A DNA stretch of 64,000 nucleotides from Diacronema lutheri (GCA_019448385.1 JAGTXO010000009.1:682001-746000), one strand, 5' to 3'. Shown: positions 46,876-58,000, numbered from the stretch's first letter. Program-made: numbers and translations. The notes: generated by a model from the letters alone, not told the origin.

Positions 46876-48540
46876 ATGCCTGGTGCGGCGCCCAGCTTCG
46901 CCTTCTTGACGGCGGCGGAGCGCGCCTCGCTCGGCACGAGCTTGGCGCTGATCGAAGAACGTGAGGCTGAGAGCGTGTGCGCCAGTTCCCTCCCCGCCGG
47001 CGTGGCGCGCGAGCCGCCCGCACGCAGCGCATTGGTCGCGCCCATTCCCGAGCTCGACGGCGCGGCCGTCGCGGCCGACCCCGCTCTCGTCGGCGCGCTC
47101 ATCGCGTCGGGACAGCCCGTGATCGTCCGCGGCCTAGCCAATGCGCTTAGCTGGCCCGCGTGCGCCAAGTGGGCAAGCGCGGAGGTCTTCTGCGCGCACT
47201 ACGCGCGCGTGCCCTTCAAGCTGACCGAGCTGCGGCTGCCGGCCGCGATGGGCCGGCAAAAGCCATTGCCGCTCCGGCTGCCCCTCGGAGTGTACGCGCA
47301 GTACGCAGACGCGACGCGCGCCGACTTTCCGTGGTATTGCTTCGGCGACGACTTTTGCGACGAGCGCGCCGCCTTCCTCGCTGACTTTTCGGTGCCGCCG
47401 GCATGCGCGCTCGACCTGTATGAGCTGAACGACTCGTTACGCGCCGCGTTCCCCGTATATCGATACATGTGCATCGGCGGCGCGCGGACGGGATCAAACT
47501 TGCATGTCGATCCCGACTTTACGGCCGCGTGGAACGCCCTCCTCGCCGGCACGAAACGGTGGGCGCTCTTCCCGCCGACCGCGCCGCGCGAGCAGCTCGG
47601 CGTGCCGCAGAGCGGCGTGCCGCCGCTCGGCTGGTGGCTCGAGCACTACGAGCGGCTCGCGAGCGCGCCCGAACTCGGAATGCTCGAGTGCGAGCAGCGG
47701 CCCGGCGACGTCATCTTCGTCCCCGCCGGCTGGTGGCACTGCGTGCTCAACTGCGTGGGCGCCGGTCTGACGATCGCTGTCACGCAGAACAGCCTCCCGC
47801 CACAGGCTCTCGGCGGCGTCTGGCCGCAGCTCGTCGAGGGGAACCCGTGGCTCGCCGCGGCCATCGCGCGGGAGCTCGCCGCGCAGCCCTGCACGCCCGC
47901 CGTCCGCGCTGTTCCCGTCGCCGCGCTCGAGCGCGTTGCCGCGTGGCTGCGCGAGCGGGAGGCTGTGGCGCACGCTCTGCGGCCGGTGCCGTCGCCGCCG
48001 AGCGGCGGTCGCGACGACGGACGGGCGGAGCTGCCGCCGGCGGTGATCTTCTTCGCATGTGATGGCGTGCTCGCGCCGAGGCACGTCGGCGCCGAAAGCC
48101 AGCTCGCGCTCGACAAGCGCTGTGCCGCCGAGTTGGCGCGCATCGTGCGTGAGACGCGTGCCGAGCTCGTCCTGACCGCACCGTGGCGAGCGTCGGAGGA
48201 GGCAAAGGCGCAACTCGGTCTCCTGCTCGCGGGCCAGGGCCTCGTGTTCAGCCGCGCAGTCACGACAGCTGAAATGCACGGCGGGCTCGCCTCGCAGATC
48301 CTCGACTTTGCCGTGCAGCCGGCGAGCGCCGTCGAACGCTGGGCAATCGTCGACGCGACCGATCCGCTCGATGGCCGGCGCGACGACGAGCTGTCGCTCA
48401 TGCAGGCCGTGCTGCGCGCACGCTTTGTGCGCACCGAGCCATCGGCCGGCCTCGACGCAACGGCCGCCGATCGGCTCATCGCCATTCTGAACGAGCCCGA
48501 CGAAGGAGAGGAGAGGCCATCGCGCGACACCTGCCGGTAG
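46876..48540 (+). CDS. JmjC-domain protein fused to a HAD-like domain
   Basis: 554 residues, no intron. Residues about 60-310 form a JmjC/cupin-8 oxygenase domain close to the JMJD6 type: iron ligands His210 and Asp212 (SNLHVDPDFTAAWN), His288 (FVPAGWWHCVLN) and the oxoglutarate-binding Lys227 (GTKRWALFPP). Family members hydroxylate or demethylate proteins. Residues 388-530 match the HAD-like domain of Swiss-army-knife RNA repair proteins (VIFFACDGVLAPRHVG, ELVLTAPWRASEEAK, RWAIVDATD). In active HAD enzymes motif I is DxD; here the first, nucleophilic Asp position is Ala394, so phosphatase chemistry looks lost. Confidence 0.82.
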   Translation: MPGAAPSFAFLTAAERASLGTSLALIEEREAESVCASSLPAGVAREPPARSALVAPIPELDGAAVAADPALVGALIASGQPVIVRGLANALSWPACAKWASAEVFCAHYARVPFKLTELRLPAAMGRQKPLPLRLPLGVYAQYADATRADFPWYCFGDDFCDERAAFLADFSVPPACALDLYELNDSLRAAFPVYRYMCIGGARTGSNLHVDPDFTAAWNALLAGTKRWALFPPTAPREQLGVPQSGVPPLGWWLEHYERLASAPELGMLECEQRPGDVIFVPAGWWHCVLNCVGAGLTIAVTQNSLPPQALGGVWPQLVEGNPWLAAAIARELAAQPCTPAVRAVPVAALERVAAWLREREAVAHALRPVPSPPSGGRDDGRAELPPAVIFFACDGVLAPRHVGAESQLALDKRCAAELARIVRETRAELVLTAPWRASEEAKAQLGLLLAGQGLVFSRAVTTAEMHGGLASQILDFAVQPASAVERWAIVDATDPLDGRRDDELSLMQAVLRARFVRTEPSAGLDATAADRLIAILNEPDEGEERPSRDTCR

Positions 48541-48627
48541 GCGCAGTCATGCGGACACAGGGGCGGCGGGCGAGCGCGCCATCGTCTGGGAAGACAAGTT
48601 GACAAGCAGCCACTGTGCATTTTTAAG

Positions 48628-48649
48628 GGGGGGGGGGGGGGGGGGGGGG
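48628..48649. repeat. Poly-G tract, 22 nt
   Basis: Uninterrupted G on the plus strand, preceded by TTTTTAA. Able to form G-quadruplexes. Confidence 0.9.
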
Positions 48650-48832
48650 AGGCCAGACAGGCAGGTCAGTAAAGTGATGAACGAAGCGCCGGCCTCTATC
48701 GCCTCTTCGCGGACATGGCAGCGGCGTGCGCCAAAGGCCTGTTGGGTGCGCGGGGCGCGCACGCGCACCCGGTGCGCTCCGCTGAAGGATGCTTCGAGTT
48801 CAAGGCGCTGCTGCGGCAATTTTCTGGCGAGG

Positions 48833-48833
<1 letters not shown>

Positions 48834-48874
<41 letters not shown>
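48834..48874. repeat. Poly-G tract, 41 nt
   Basis: Uninterrupted G on the plus strand between GAGGC and AGGCGAAG. Length in the true genome may differ because such runs are hard to sequence. Confidence 0.9.
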
Positions 48875-48875
<1 letters not shown>

Positions 48876-49125
48876 GGCGAAGGGTTTTGGGAGGGTCGTT
48901 CGTATTTAGCTCGGAAAAGTCGTCGCCGTCGTTCGGTCTGCGTCGGACTGGCTCCTCGTGCTCGTTAGTCTGCGCCCCCTAGATGCGCGTCGGCGCGTGG
49001 AGCCCGCTGCAGCGGCGGACGTTGCTGCGGACGACGAAATACGTGAGCGTCGTCAATTCGGCCCCAGCTGCTCGGCTCGAATGCCGAACGCTGAGGGGCC
49101 CGGAGGGAGGCTCTTTGCTCCCCCT

Positions 49126-49234
<109 letters not shown>

Positions 49235-50599
49235 ACCCTCCCCCCGGCACTCCGCATCCGCCTCCGCGTCCGTGTCTGCCTCCGCGTAAGCGTGCGTGTC
49301 CGTCTCCGCCTTCGCCTCCACAGCCGCCGCCACCGCCTGAGCCGCCACCGCTTGCCGCGTCGGGCGCCAGATGACCACAAGGTCGCGCGTGCTCAAAATT
49401 GGCGCGTGCCGATGAACAAGTCGTAGGCCGCGCCTGCTGCATAGTCCTGCGGCCCGATGCTGTCGAGGCCGCGATGGTGGTGAAAAAGCTGTGCGCGCCC
49501 GAGATGTGCGGCGGGTTAGGCGTTTACGACGCGGACGTCACCCATGTTGGCATTCTCGATGCTTGCGTCATGCGTTTGTCAGTGGCTGCAAAGGCAGGGG
49601 CGGAGACGAAAAAGGGCGTGGACAGAGGCAGATATGAGCGCGTCCTCAACTCAATATCCAGAGTCCCCATTTCGGGTGTCGTATGCTACTTATTATTGCG
49701 ACACTTTTCCCTTTTTCTCCTCCCACACTCTTGTGACGCATGCGAGCGTGCGGCGCGGCGCACTCGGCTGCCCGCGTTGCGCGCATCATGTCTTTGCCGT
49801 CGCGACGCCATCATCCCTCCAAGCCGAAATCAAAGTGTTCGTAAGCGACGACATGGCGCTTCCGGCGCGGGGGCACGCTGGTAGTATAATGGCGATGTAG
49901 GTCAGCTGTTAAGCTCATGCAACGACACGCCTTGCGCGACGTCTTGCACTCCGAGCATCTCTCACATGCGACGCGCACGCGAAATCTCAGTGGCAAGCCC
50001 AGCGTTTGTGCCACGGGCAGATGCGCTGGCATCATATGCTCACGATTTTCTGCTTCAGAAGCACACGCGTCTATGGACTCAAAGATTGCTGCAGACTCAC
50101 AGAAATCCTCTTCAGTGCTTTTTGCTCGCTCCACTCGGTTGCGTTGTTTCAGTTACCGGCCATGCGACGATCGAGTCGGATGTCAATGCGCTCAACGCGG
50201 CCGGTCCGTGAAAGTGTACGTGCACAACACGCGCCCGATGGTCGTGATCGCCGTCGGTGGACGCGCGTAAGGAAAAGGAGACAGTATATTTAATCTCCCG
50301 GCTAGTAAGCAGCCTCGTCCTCGCAAGGCTGATGGAAAGGCACACGCCAGCAGAGTAGCGCGACGCGGCTTGCACGATCAGCGACCTACGCGTCGCTCGT
50401 CGGCAAGCGCGTAGTGGCGTCGACGTGTTGATGCCTTTATGCCGTGCAAAGGGCGCGGCCGCTTTAGCCGAGGCGAGGTCTTTAGCTCGACACAATACGC
50501 CCTCTGTAATAAAGTTTAGCCGAGAGCCCGTTAGCAGATTGAGGAAGGTAAACTCACGCTCGCGGGGAACAGGTCGGCGCCGCGGGCACGCTTTAGTAG

Positions 50600-50934
50600 C
50601 TGCACGAGCGCCGCGTGAAGAAGTTCATGTTGCGAATCTTTTTGATGGCATCAATCGCGGCGGCAGTCCTCGGCGCGCTAGGCGAGAAAAAGCTGATGAC
50701 AACAATCGCCGACGCAGCCGATTTTCATCAAACTCGGGCCGGATCAATGGCTTGTTGATGGCGACCTACTTGAAGCTGCAGATCGACGCGGGAATTGTCG
50801 GCAACCGGCCTATTTGTATCGACACGGATGGGCACTTCACCGCTGAGCACAAGGTGCTTGCCCTCATCCCGCCGTTGCGCAGGTCAGCTGGAAACGACTC
50901 GGCTCCTGCCCGTGCCCGTCGGTCGCGCCGGTGA
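50600..50934 (+). pseudogene. Frameshifted coding-like fragment, unrecognised
   Basis: One frame reads LHERRVKKFMLRIFLMASIA, then AAAVLGALGEKKLM and IADAADFHQTRAGSMAC before TGA at 50759. The next frame, one base off at that point, continues with LLMATYLKLQIDAG and GNRPICIDTDGHFTAEHKVL up to 50934. The two together look like one protein broken by a single indel. No family recognised. Confidence 0.3.
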
Positions 50935-51416
50935 CGGCGCCCGCGCCGGCGCCCGTGTTGACGCATGCGCTCGTGCTGACGATTGCGCCGACGCCGGCGC
51001 CCGTTTTCGCGCTGCTTGCGCGCATATCGGCGGCCGGCCTTGCGGCCAGCTTGTCGACATCGCCGCTGAAAACAAAGCAACCCGCAGCCGACCAACATCA
51101 GCCGCGTTCGCGGTGCGCGACGGGCTTTTGGTGGCATGCATGTGGCGCACGTGCAGCTCGGCCTGACTTGCGCTCGTGTCCATGCTCGTCCTTTCGCACG
51201 CAGTTGGTCGCGTGTATTTCAACCAGCTGCACGTTAGGCACGCCAAACATGACCTTCGCATCGGGTAAGCGCTCGACCAAGCTCGATGTGGCGTATTGCA
51301 TGCTCTTCGTCTCGCAGGCGTCGACCGGGCCAATCCGCCGCGACGCGAATCGCAGGCGGCACAATAGGCCCGGCTGCGTCGTCGGCTCGGCTGAGCACCT
51401 CGCGGTTGTCGATTAA

Positions 51417-51608
51417 ATGCAGGGTAGCGAGGCAGAGCCCGTGCAGAAGAAGCTCACTGCGCAGAAGAAGCTCACTGCGAAGAAGAAGCTCACTGCGAAG
51501 AGAGGCTTTCGGTGGGCAATCTCAGGCGCTCTTGCTTTCACGCACAAGCAAGCTCATGGTATCAAGGCCAGGAACCCCAAGGACGGCGTGCTGCTCAAAA
51601 AAGGCTGA
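51417..51608 (+). CDS. Small ORF with KKLTA repeats
   Basis: 63 codons starting MQGSEAEPV and containing QKKLTA, QKKLTA, KKKLTA from three 18-nt tandem repeats, then AKRGFRWAISG. Basic and short; could be the end of a larger decayed gene. Unrecognised and uncertain. Confidence 0.25.
   Translation: MQGSEAEPVQKKLTAQKKLTAKKKLTAKRGFRWAISGALAFTHKQAHGIKARNPKDGVLLKKG
51444..51497. repeat. Three 18-nt tandem repeats
   Basis: Copies at 51444-51461, 51462-51479 and 51480-51497; unit (C/A)AGAAGAAGCTCACTGCG, differing only in the first base of the third copy. Confidence 0.85.
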
Positions 51609-51846
51609 GCGCGCGACGCGCAACGCAGATCGCGACGCTGATGCCACCACAATGGCGACTCTCGCGACATCGTTAACCGACGAGGGACGCGAGGGCGGCG
51701 GCGGTGGGTCCGGCGGCACTGACAAGTGTTCTGGCAGTGCGACGACTGCGACGACAAAGTGACGACGGTGCAGCACCTAGAGCCTGATACTATGGATGGG
51801 CGCTTTTAAGGCCCATGCCGTGCAATGAGCGCATTAACGCGCTATT

Positions 51847-52311
51847 ATGACTCGTACCCAATCCTTCGTCTTTGAAAACCGAAACGAGCTCGTGCACGCG
51901 ATGCATGCGCGAGACCGTAGCGCATCGCTCATCAAGTGTATATGCCTACCGCGTTGGATTGGCTCTTTCAAACGACGTCAATGGTGCATCGGGCCCGAAG
52001 ACATTCGCTACGCGCGCCGTGAACCTTACGCCGCTGAGTGCTTTCGTGCGCACCTAGCAGACGTGAGCAGACGCGTCGGTGCCTTTTTTGAGCACGTGCA
52101 ATTTGACCGACGTTGCACACCAATGAGTTTGAGCTTAGAATGCCTGACGTGCAGCTTGGGCAACGCCGGCGAATGCGATGACTTCGCCGGCGTTTCCATT
52201 ATTGGAGACGCAACGCCGGTGACGCAGGCAGCGCAGGCGGCGCGGGTCGTGGTCGGCGCCAAAGTTGCTGACAACCGTAGCGACGAATGTGTTGAATTTG
52301 CGCACGCGTAG
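51847..52311 (+). CDS. Possible 154-residue ORF, unrecognised
   Basis: Longest reasonably composed frame of the gene-poor region (starts MTRTQSFVFENRNELV). The C-terminal third, with CLTCSLGNAGECDDFAG and then VGAKVADNRSDE, has mixed composition, but no family is visible. A perfect 12-bp inverted repeat lies within it at 52162-52194. May be non-coding. Confidence 0.2.
   Translation: MTRTQSFVFENRNELVHAMHARDRSASLIKCICLPRWIGSFKRRQWCIGPEDIRYARREPYAAECFRAHLADVSRRVGAFFEHVQFDRRCTPMSLSLECLTCSLGNAGECDDFAGVSIIGDATPVTQAAQAARVVVGAKVADNRSDECVEFAHA
52162..52194. repeat. Perfect 12-bp inverted repeat, 9-nt loop
   Basis: AACGCCGGCGAA and TTCGCCGGCGTT around TGCGATGAC. A strong hairpin in DNA or RNA. Confidence 0.8.
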
Positions 52312-52666
52312 GACAGGCGTGCGCTGCGCAGCGAGCGAGCGCGCGGCGGCGAACGCAGTCGGGCGCGGTCACGCGGCGGCGCGTGGTGAGTGCGCAAGCA
52401 GCGGGCGTGGCGACGACGGGCTCGCCAAACGAGATGCTGGCGTCGACGTTTGCAATGGCCGCATCGCGCCGTGCGACCTTGTGCCTTGCCTCGGCTTGTG
52501 AAGCCGGCACTTGTCTAGGTCGCAGCCACGATAAAAATTAGATTTTGTAGCCTTCTCCATACCATACGTTGCGAGTGACATTCGACGGCTCACGCGAGGT
52601 CAACAAGCGCGCGCACGGTCCTCTACATGGCCACTGCGGCACCGACGTCATGAAATCCTGGAGACC

Positions 52667-52692
52667 CCTCAGCTTTTTCAACAGAGCTGAGG
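52667..52692. repeat. Perfect 8-bp inverted repeat, 10-nt loop
   Basis: CCTCAGCT and AGCTGAGG around TTTTCAACAG. Could be part of a structured RNA; no known RNA family recognised. Confidence 0.6.
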
Positions 52693-53117
52693 TGGACACT
52701 GAGCCCTGAGCAGCTATAATCGAGACAAATTTATCCGACGGGTTCGTCATTTTGAAACCGGCCAATCGATTGAACCGGTAAATCGAACGTCTTGTCCCAC
52801 GAGTTCCTGCCTTTGAACCGGCCAACAAAAAAACGGTCGGAGATATGGCGCACTTTTTGGTAGATGACCAGCCGCAACCAAGCGAGAACCTCTTTTCCTC
52901 AGCCCGCTGGGCGGCCGTGCTCCTCCGAGATGGCGTGCGAAGCATTTGCGGCATTCCCTGCCACCGAGTGCTGCGTGCTACCCTCGCCCACTCTCCCGGA
53001 CGACCCCTGCGTCTCGCCGCCGCCGTCGCCGCCGCTGCCGTCGCCGCCGCGCGCCGCCACTCCACGAGCGCTGGCGCGCGCCGCCAAGACTGAGCCGCCG
53101 CGCGCGGTGGCCGTGCC

Positions 53118-53771
53118 GTGCGCCCGCGCCTCGCGTCGACTGCCGGCCTCGCTGCTCCTCTCGGACTCGTGCGTCCTGTTCGTCCGGCGAGCCACCCAAT
53201 TCTCAACGCGCACGCCGGCGGTGACCTACTCGCGCTCGGCGGCGCCCGCCACACGACGGACGGCACAACGCGTCACGTAACCGTGGCCGTCGCCGGCATC
53301 AGCCGCTCCGCGGCGAACGCTGCCGCCGCGTCCGCCGGCACGGGTGACCGTGCCGTGCGCCAACGCCTGGCACCGATTGCTGCGCACGTGGCTGCGCGCG
53401 GCGGCGGCGCGCGCGCTCTGGGCGCGGCAGGCGACGCGCCAGACTCGACCGGCAGCGCCGCGCCCGGCATCACGCACGCCGGCGCCAGCACCTCGCGCAC
53501 CGCAGGGCATGCTCCCGCCGCCGACGCTTCCGGTCGACTCGAGCGTGCCCTCGGCCAGGCGCAGTACGCGACTCTGCGCGCATGCCTCTCCAGCCTGTGC
53601 CATTCGCACAACCAGACCGCCATGCGCCTGCACCTCCTGGATTTGCGCCTCTCGCACGGCGAGGGCATGGGCGGCTTGCCTGCGGTACGACCGTACGCCA
53701 GCTCGCTGCACAACGCGCAACGCGTAGTGCAGGTCGTGGTCATGCTCGTGCGCGTAGTGCAGGAATGGTGA
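53118..53771 (+). CDS. Possible ORF in a GC-rich island, unrecognised
   Basis: 217 codons. The 3' part, reading LGQAQYATLRACLSSLCHSH, MRLHLLDLRLSHGEG and RVVQVVVMLVRVVQEW, has balanced composition. The 5' part is Ala-rich, and an overlapping frame from 52930 (MACEAFAAFPATECCVLPSP) looks equally good, so an intron or frameshift may join them. Uncertain. Confidence 0.25.
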   Translation: MRPRLASTAGLAAPLGLVRPVRPASHPILNAHAGGDLLALGGARHTTDGTTRHVTVAVAGISRSAANAAAASAGTGDRAVRQRLAPIAAHVAARGGGARALGAAGDAPDSTGSAAPGITHAGASTSRTAGHAPAADASGRLERALGQAQYATLRACLSSLCHSHNQTAMRLHLLDLRLSHGEGMGGLPAVRPYASSLHNAQRVVQVVVMLVRVVQEW

Positions 53772-54587
53772 TCAATTTTCAGGCAGCCCGTGCCCAAAAA
53801 GTAGGTAGACACCGGACAAGTCAAGGAGCAGGCTAGAAGATAGGGTAAGCGCAAATTTTATTGTCTAGAGGCTGCCCAAAAAGGCGTTAGATCGCAAAAG
53901 AAAGGAAGCCGAATTTGCAAAAAAACGCGACGTGGACGACCACACTGACTTCCATGAAAGTTGATCTCGTGATAGAAGCTTAAGAAGCACTTAGCTGGAG
54001 ATGCACGCAGTGCTTCACAACTATGAGCAGCCTGCGGCGAGGGCAGGCCAGGGCTTCGCAAAGCTACGTTAACACGCGATGCAGTCTCCGCAGCGGGTCA
54101 AGACTGGTGTTGCGCGAAGAGAACTACGCATATCAACACGGCTTTGCAATGCCGAACATTTGTTCAATCTGGTCAATATCGATTGCAGGATGCCACGGGC
54201 GCAAACTTGTCTTAATATTCGGAGATGTGCAACGTTTAGCTTGTGCGAATATGCGTCGTCGGCGCAAGGGCACATGAAGGTTCGCCATGGTAAGTACGAG
54301 CGCGGCGCATCGACCCGCCACGAAATATGTTTATACGACATGTAGCATCGGTTTACCGATCCTCGCGCATGCATTGGGAGAGGATGCAATGCAGAACTAG
54401 CCCTCCCCTTCCTTGTGAGGAGGCGACACGTCGTCAGGTTTGTTCAACAGCGCACGATTGCACGAGATTGCAAACAAACGCCTTGATTCTCTCTCGCGTT
54501 GGAGTTACACCAGCGACGAGATTATGAAAAGTAGGAAGCCGTGCTCACCAAGACTTTGTGCTCTATACATGTGCCTACGCACACGCG

Positions 54588-54839
54588 TCAGCGGTTTGCG
54601 GCAAGCTGAGCTACGGCATCAACGGTCTCGTCGAGCAGCTGCCGCATGAGCGCATGCTCGAGCTGCGCGAGCACGGTGCGCAGGTCTTCCCGAAGATCTT
54701 GGGCTTCGGCTTCAAGCTCAAAGACATCCACACGCACCGCCGTAGAAAGGTCTGCCACCAATGCGCCGCTCGCCGCTGAGATCGTTGAGGCAAGCTGCGA
54801 CCTGGCCTGCGCACATCGCGGGCACAACGCGGACGGCAT
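54588..54839 (-). CDS. Small ORF with CPRC motif and helix, unrecognised
   Basis: 83 codons reading CPRCAQARSQLAS near the start, then a helical stretch FELEAEAQDLREDLRTVLAQ. Composition looks coding and the frame is open back to 54905. It may be an exon or gene fragment. Confidence 0.3.
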   Translation of the reverse strand: MPSALCPRCAQARSQLASTISAASGALVADLSTAVRVDVFELEAEAQDLREDLRTVLAQLEHALMRQLLDETVDAVAQLAANR

Positions 54840-55088
54840 GCGTCGGTCAACCAGAACACCACATGCGATTTTGCGCGCAGGGCGCGCATACCCTCATGAT
54901 CTGATGCCTGGCGGGGGTTGCAGCACCCGCAAGTGGTAGCGCCAAGTCCTGTAAAAGCGCGCTGGCGCTGACTGCTCCTTTGGGACCCTCGCGAAGGGCG
55001 TCCGCGAGCACGCGCGCAAGGACATGCTCACCCTGCGCGGCCCTGCCAGCACAAGACGTCTTATCGCCCTCGCGGCTGTTCGCCCCGC

Positions 55089-58000
55089 TTATAGCCGCCG
55101 AGCAGATGAAGTCAAGCTCGCGAATGACGCTCTCGGCCTGCCAGCCAGGAGGGACGTGCGAGGGCGCACGCGCGTGTTTGGGTGAGGTTGGGCGAGGCGT
55201 TGGTGGGTGCGGAGCCCGGTGCGCAGGTCGCGACAGCCAAGGCGGAGTGCAGCGCGCACCGCGAGCACCGAGTCGCCCGCCACCGTTCCAAGTGGGCTCG
55301 ACGCGCTCATGTACTGAACCTCGCTTTCCTCCACGGGCGCCTCGCTGCGTCGGCCCGGCTGCACGGACGCATACGGAGCGAGCGCGAAAGGCGACGCACG
55401 CCTCGCGGCGAGAGCCGTCGGGCTCAGCGCTGGTTGCGCGGCGGAATGCCGCGCACCAAAGCTGTGAGGGGGAGAGACCTGCCGGATCTGCGGCGAGTGC
55501 GTCCTTGGCGAGGTGGGCGACACGGCACTCGGGTCGGCTGCGGGCGCCACGTGTTGCTCGTCAGCGGGGATCGCGGTCGGCGAGGTTAATGCCGGCCGCC
55601 CTGAGGGGCACCGTGTGAGTTGGGCGGCGGAGCGACCTGGCGGGCTGGCGAGGCCGACCGGGCTGGTCGGAAAGTGCGCCGCATGCGCTTTCGGGCTGTT
55701 TGGGCTGCGCGCGAAGCACAGCGTGGCGCCGGACGCCGCCTCGACGTGCGCACACCCATGCGCGCCCACCGCAGTGCGTTGCGGCGACGATTGCACGCCA
55801 AACTCGACGCTGGCGCTGCTCGTGTGCACAGGCCGAGGTGCCAGCGCGGAGGGCGCAGTCGGCATCGCCGTGCTCACTGCCGCGCAAAGGCAGCTGGTGA
55901 AAATAGCAGACGTGAGCGCCTCGACCTGTGATGCCTCAACCTGCAATGCAGCCGCCGCCGTCAGTGCAAATCGCTCCGGCTCGTGCGGCTCAGGCGCGCC
56001 GCGCGCAGCGCCGCCGGGCGCGAGGCTGGGCCCCGCGGCCCGTGCGCCCCACGCGCGCAGGTGCAGCTGCGTCGCCGGCAGCGGCGCATCTTCACAGAGC
56101 GCGCGCGCGTAACCGTTCGTCGGCGCTGGCAAGACACCACGGCTCGCAGCGCCCAACGTCTCATTGGCAGAGCCGATGGATTCCGGCCGCGCGCTCGACA
56201 CCCATCGCGGGGCAGCCGCCGCCAGCCGCTGCAGCACTGCGGCCTCGCTCTGGCGGATGCGGTCGCGCGCGTGCTGCAACGATGCGTCTGCGCCCGCCGT
56301 GGATGCGCTCGTCGCCAGCCGCTGATCGGCAGGACCGTCCCCTTCCGCCTCCACCGTTGCGCGCGCGCTGACGTGAGTCTGCTGCAGCCGCTCGCCGCAA
56401 GCATCGATCCGCTCCGGCAAAGGCGCCGCTTCGGCAGACGGCGGCAGCACGCCCACGTGCGCGACCGCCGCGCGAGCGTGCGCGGCAAGAGCCGGCTCGG
56501 GGGCCGGCGCCGACGGCGCGTCTGCGTGCTGCGCCATTGGCGCGCGCGCGTCGACCGGCAAACGCGCGCTCGCCTCCTCAGGACGCAGCCGCGGCGCGGA
56601 GGTGGCGGGCGCGAGCTGGGCGCGCGGCGTGGCGCTCGCCGCTGGCTGCGTCGGGCGCGCGGCGTGCGCGGCCGAGTGGAATGAGGACAGTCGCGCAAGC
56701 GCAGCGCCGCGCGCTTGCTTCTCGCGCTCACTCGCCGCGCGCACTTGCCGCTCCGCCTGTCTGCGCGCGGCGCGCTTTGCGAGCATGAAGGCAATCGCAG
56801 CCGCGCGCTTGTCCGACGACAGCCGGCGGCTGCGTTGCAGCTCGTGCGCGCGCGCCGCCTCCTCCGCCTCGCGCGCGCGCGCGACGTGTGCATCGGTGCT
56901 CGCGCTCAGCGCCGCGACGAGCGCAGCGCGCACGGCCGGAGGCGGCGGTGGCCGCCATGTCCTCCCCGCGCCAGCCGCGAGGTCCGACGGTTGCGTGGAT
57001 GCGCGCGCTCGGCGTGGGGCACGCGATGCGCCAGCGTCACCAGCCGCGCCTGCTGATGCTGCACGCATGGGCGGCGCAGATGCGCGCCGTGCACGCACCG
57101 CCCTGCGCGGCGCGCGCGCGGCGGCAACGCTGCCCGCGGGTGGCGCGCCGCCAGCTGCGCCCGCCTCGTCGCCACCGCCCTCGCCGCAATCCGCGCCGGC
57201 CGAATGCGCGGGCAGCGGCAGGGAGAGCCGAGGCCCGCGCTGCGCGCAAGAATCGGCCGTGGACCCGACGCCTTGCAACCCCAACGCGTGCGCGCCGCTC
57301 GGCCCGGGGGCGGGACGCGCGCGCCGCGCCCTCGGTGCGGTCGCCGCGCGGCCGGTCGAGAGCCGGGCCCTGCGAGGCTGCGCGCGACGCGCGGCGGACG
57401 CGCCACGTCGGGTTGAGCGCGGGAAGGGCAGCTGCCACGGCGAGACAAGCGCTGGCCCGGACGATGCGTGCTCCATCGTGCAGCACGCACGCTCACGCTC
57501 GGCTCCCGCGCCGTGTGGCTGCGCTGTCGTCCCTAGCGCGCCGCCGTGCGCGCCGCGCACAAGCGCACGCTCGCGCTTCGCCGTCTCGAGCGCCGCGCGC
57601 GCGTCGGCGAGGGCGTCTGCGCTCGCGCCCTGTGCGTGCGCGTGCGCACGCTCCAAGGCGAAGGCGACGGCGTCCGGAGCGGCGCAGAGCGATATCGCGT
57701 CGGCGTCCAGGGCGCCGCCGCGCGGCGCGGCGGGCTGCGCAGCCAATGTCCCGATGCGCGATGCGGGCTCGGCTCCCCAGCCGGTGAGCGGTAGGTCGTC
57801 GAGCGGCGTGGCCTCGTCGTCGCCTCGGAGCGCGCGCGGCTCCTCCGTCGGCGCGCCGCTCGCGGGCTGACCGCTGCGGCCAACGTGCGCGTCTCGCGCG
57901 TAGCTGCATGCGTCAACGACCACACGCTTGATCTCGCCACTTGCCCCGCTCGGCAGGTCGACGACGCCGAGGGTGGGCACGAAGACGGCGTGCGCGCGCG

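Larger units (their letters stand above)
49235..55088. other. Gene-poor, lower-GC region, 5.9 kb
   Basis: Unlike everything around it: lower GC by eye, all six frames broken every 100-150 codons, no recognisable gene. The first part (49260-49380) is imperfect GCGGAG-type hexamer repeat. Short coding-like pieces occur at 49488-49670, 50600-50934, 51098-51330 (-), 51847-52311, a GC-rich island 52880-53770, and 54588-54905 (-). Perfect hairpins occur at 52162-52194 and 52667-52692. I found no terminal repeats, reverse transcriptase, transposase, capsid or tRNA. Best reading is an old, decayed insertion or gene remnants. Confidence 0.5.

Noticed and set aside
49235-55088. Transposon, virus, tRNA, snRNA or CRISPR array in the low-GC block
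   Set aside because: I found no terminal repeats, no polymerase, integrase or capsid motifs, no T-loop consensus in a cloverleaf context, and no regularly spaced repeats.
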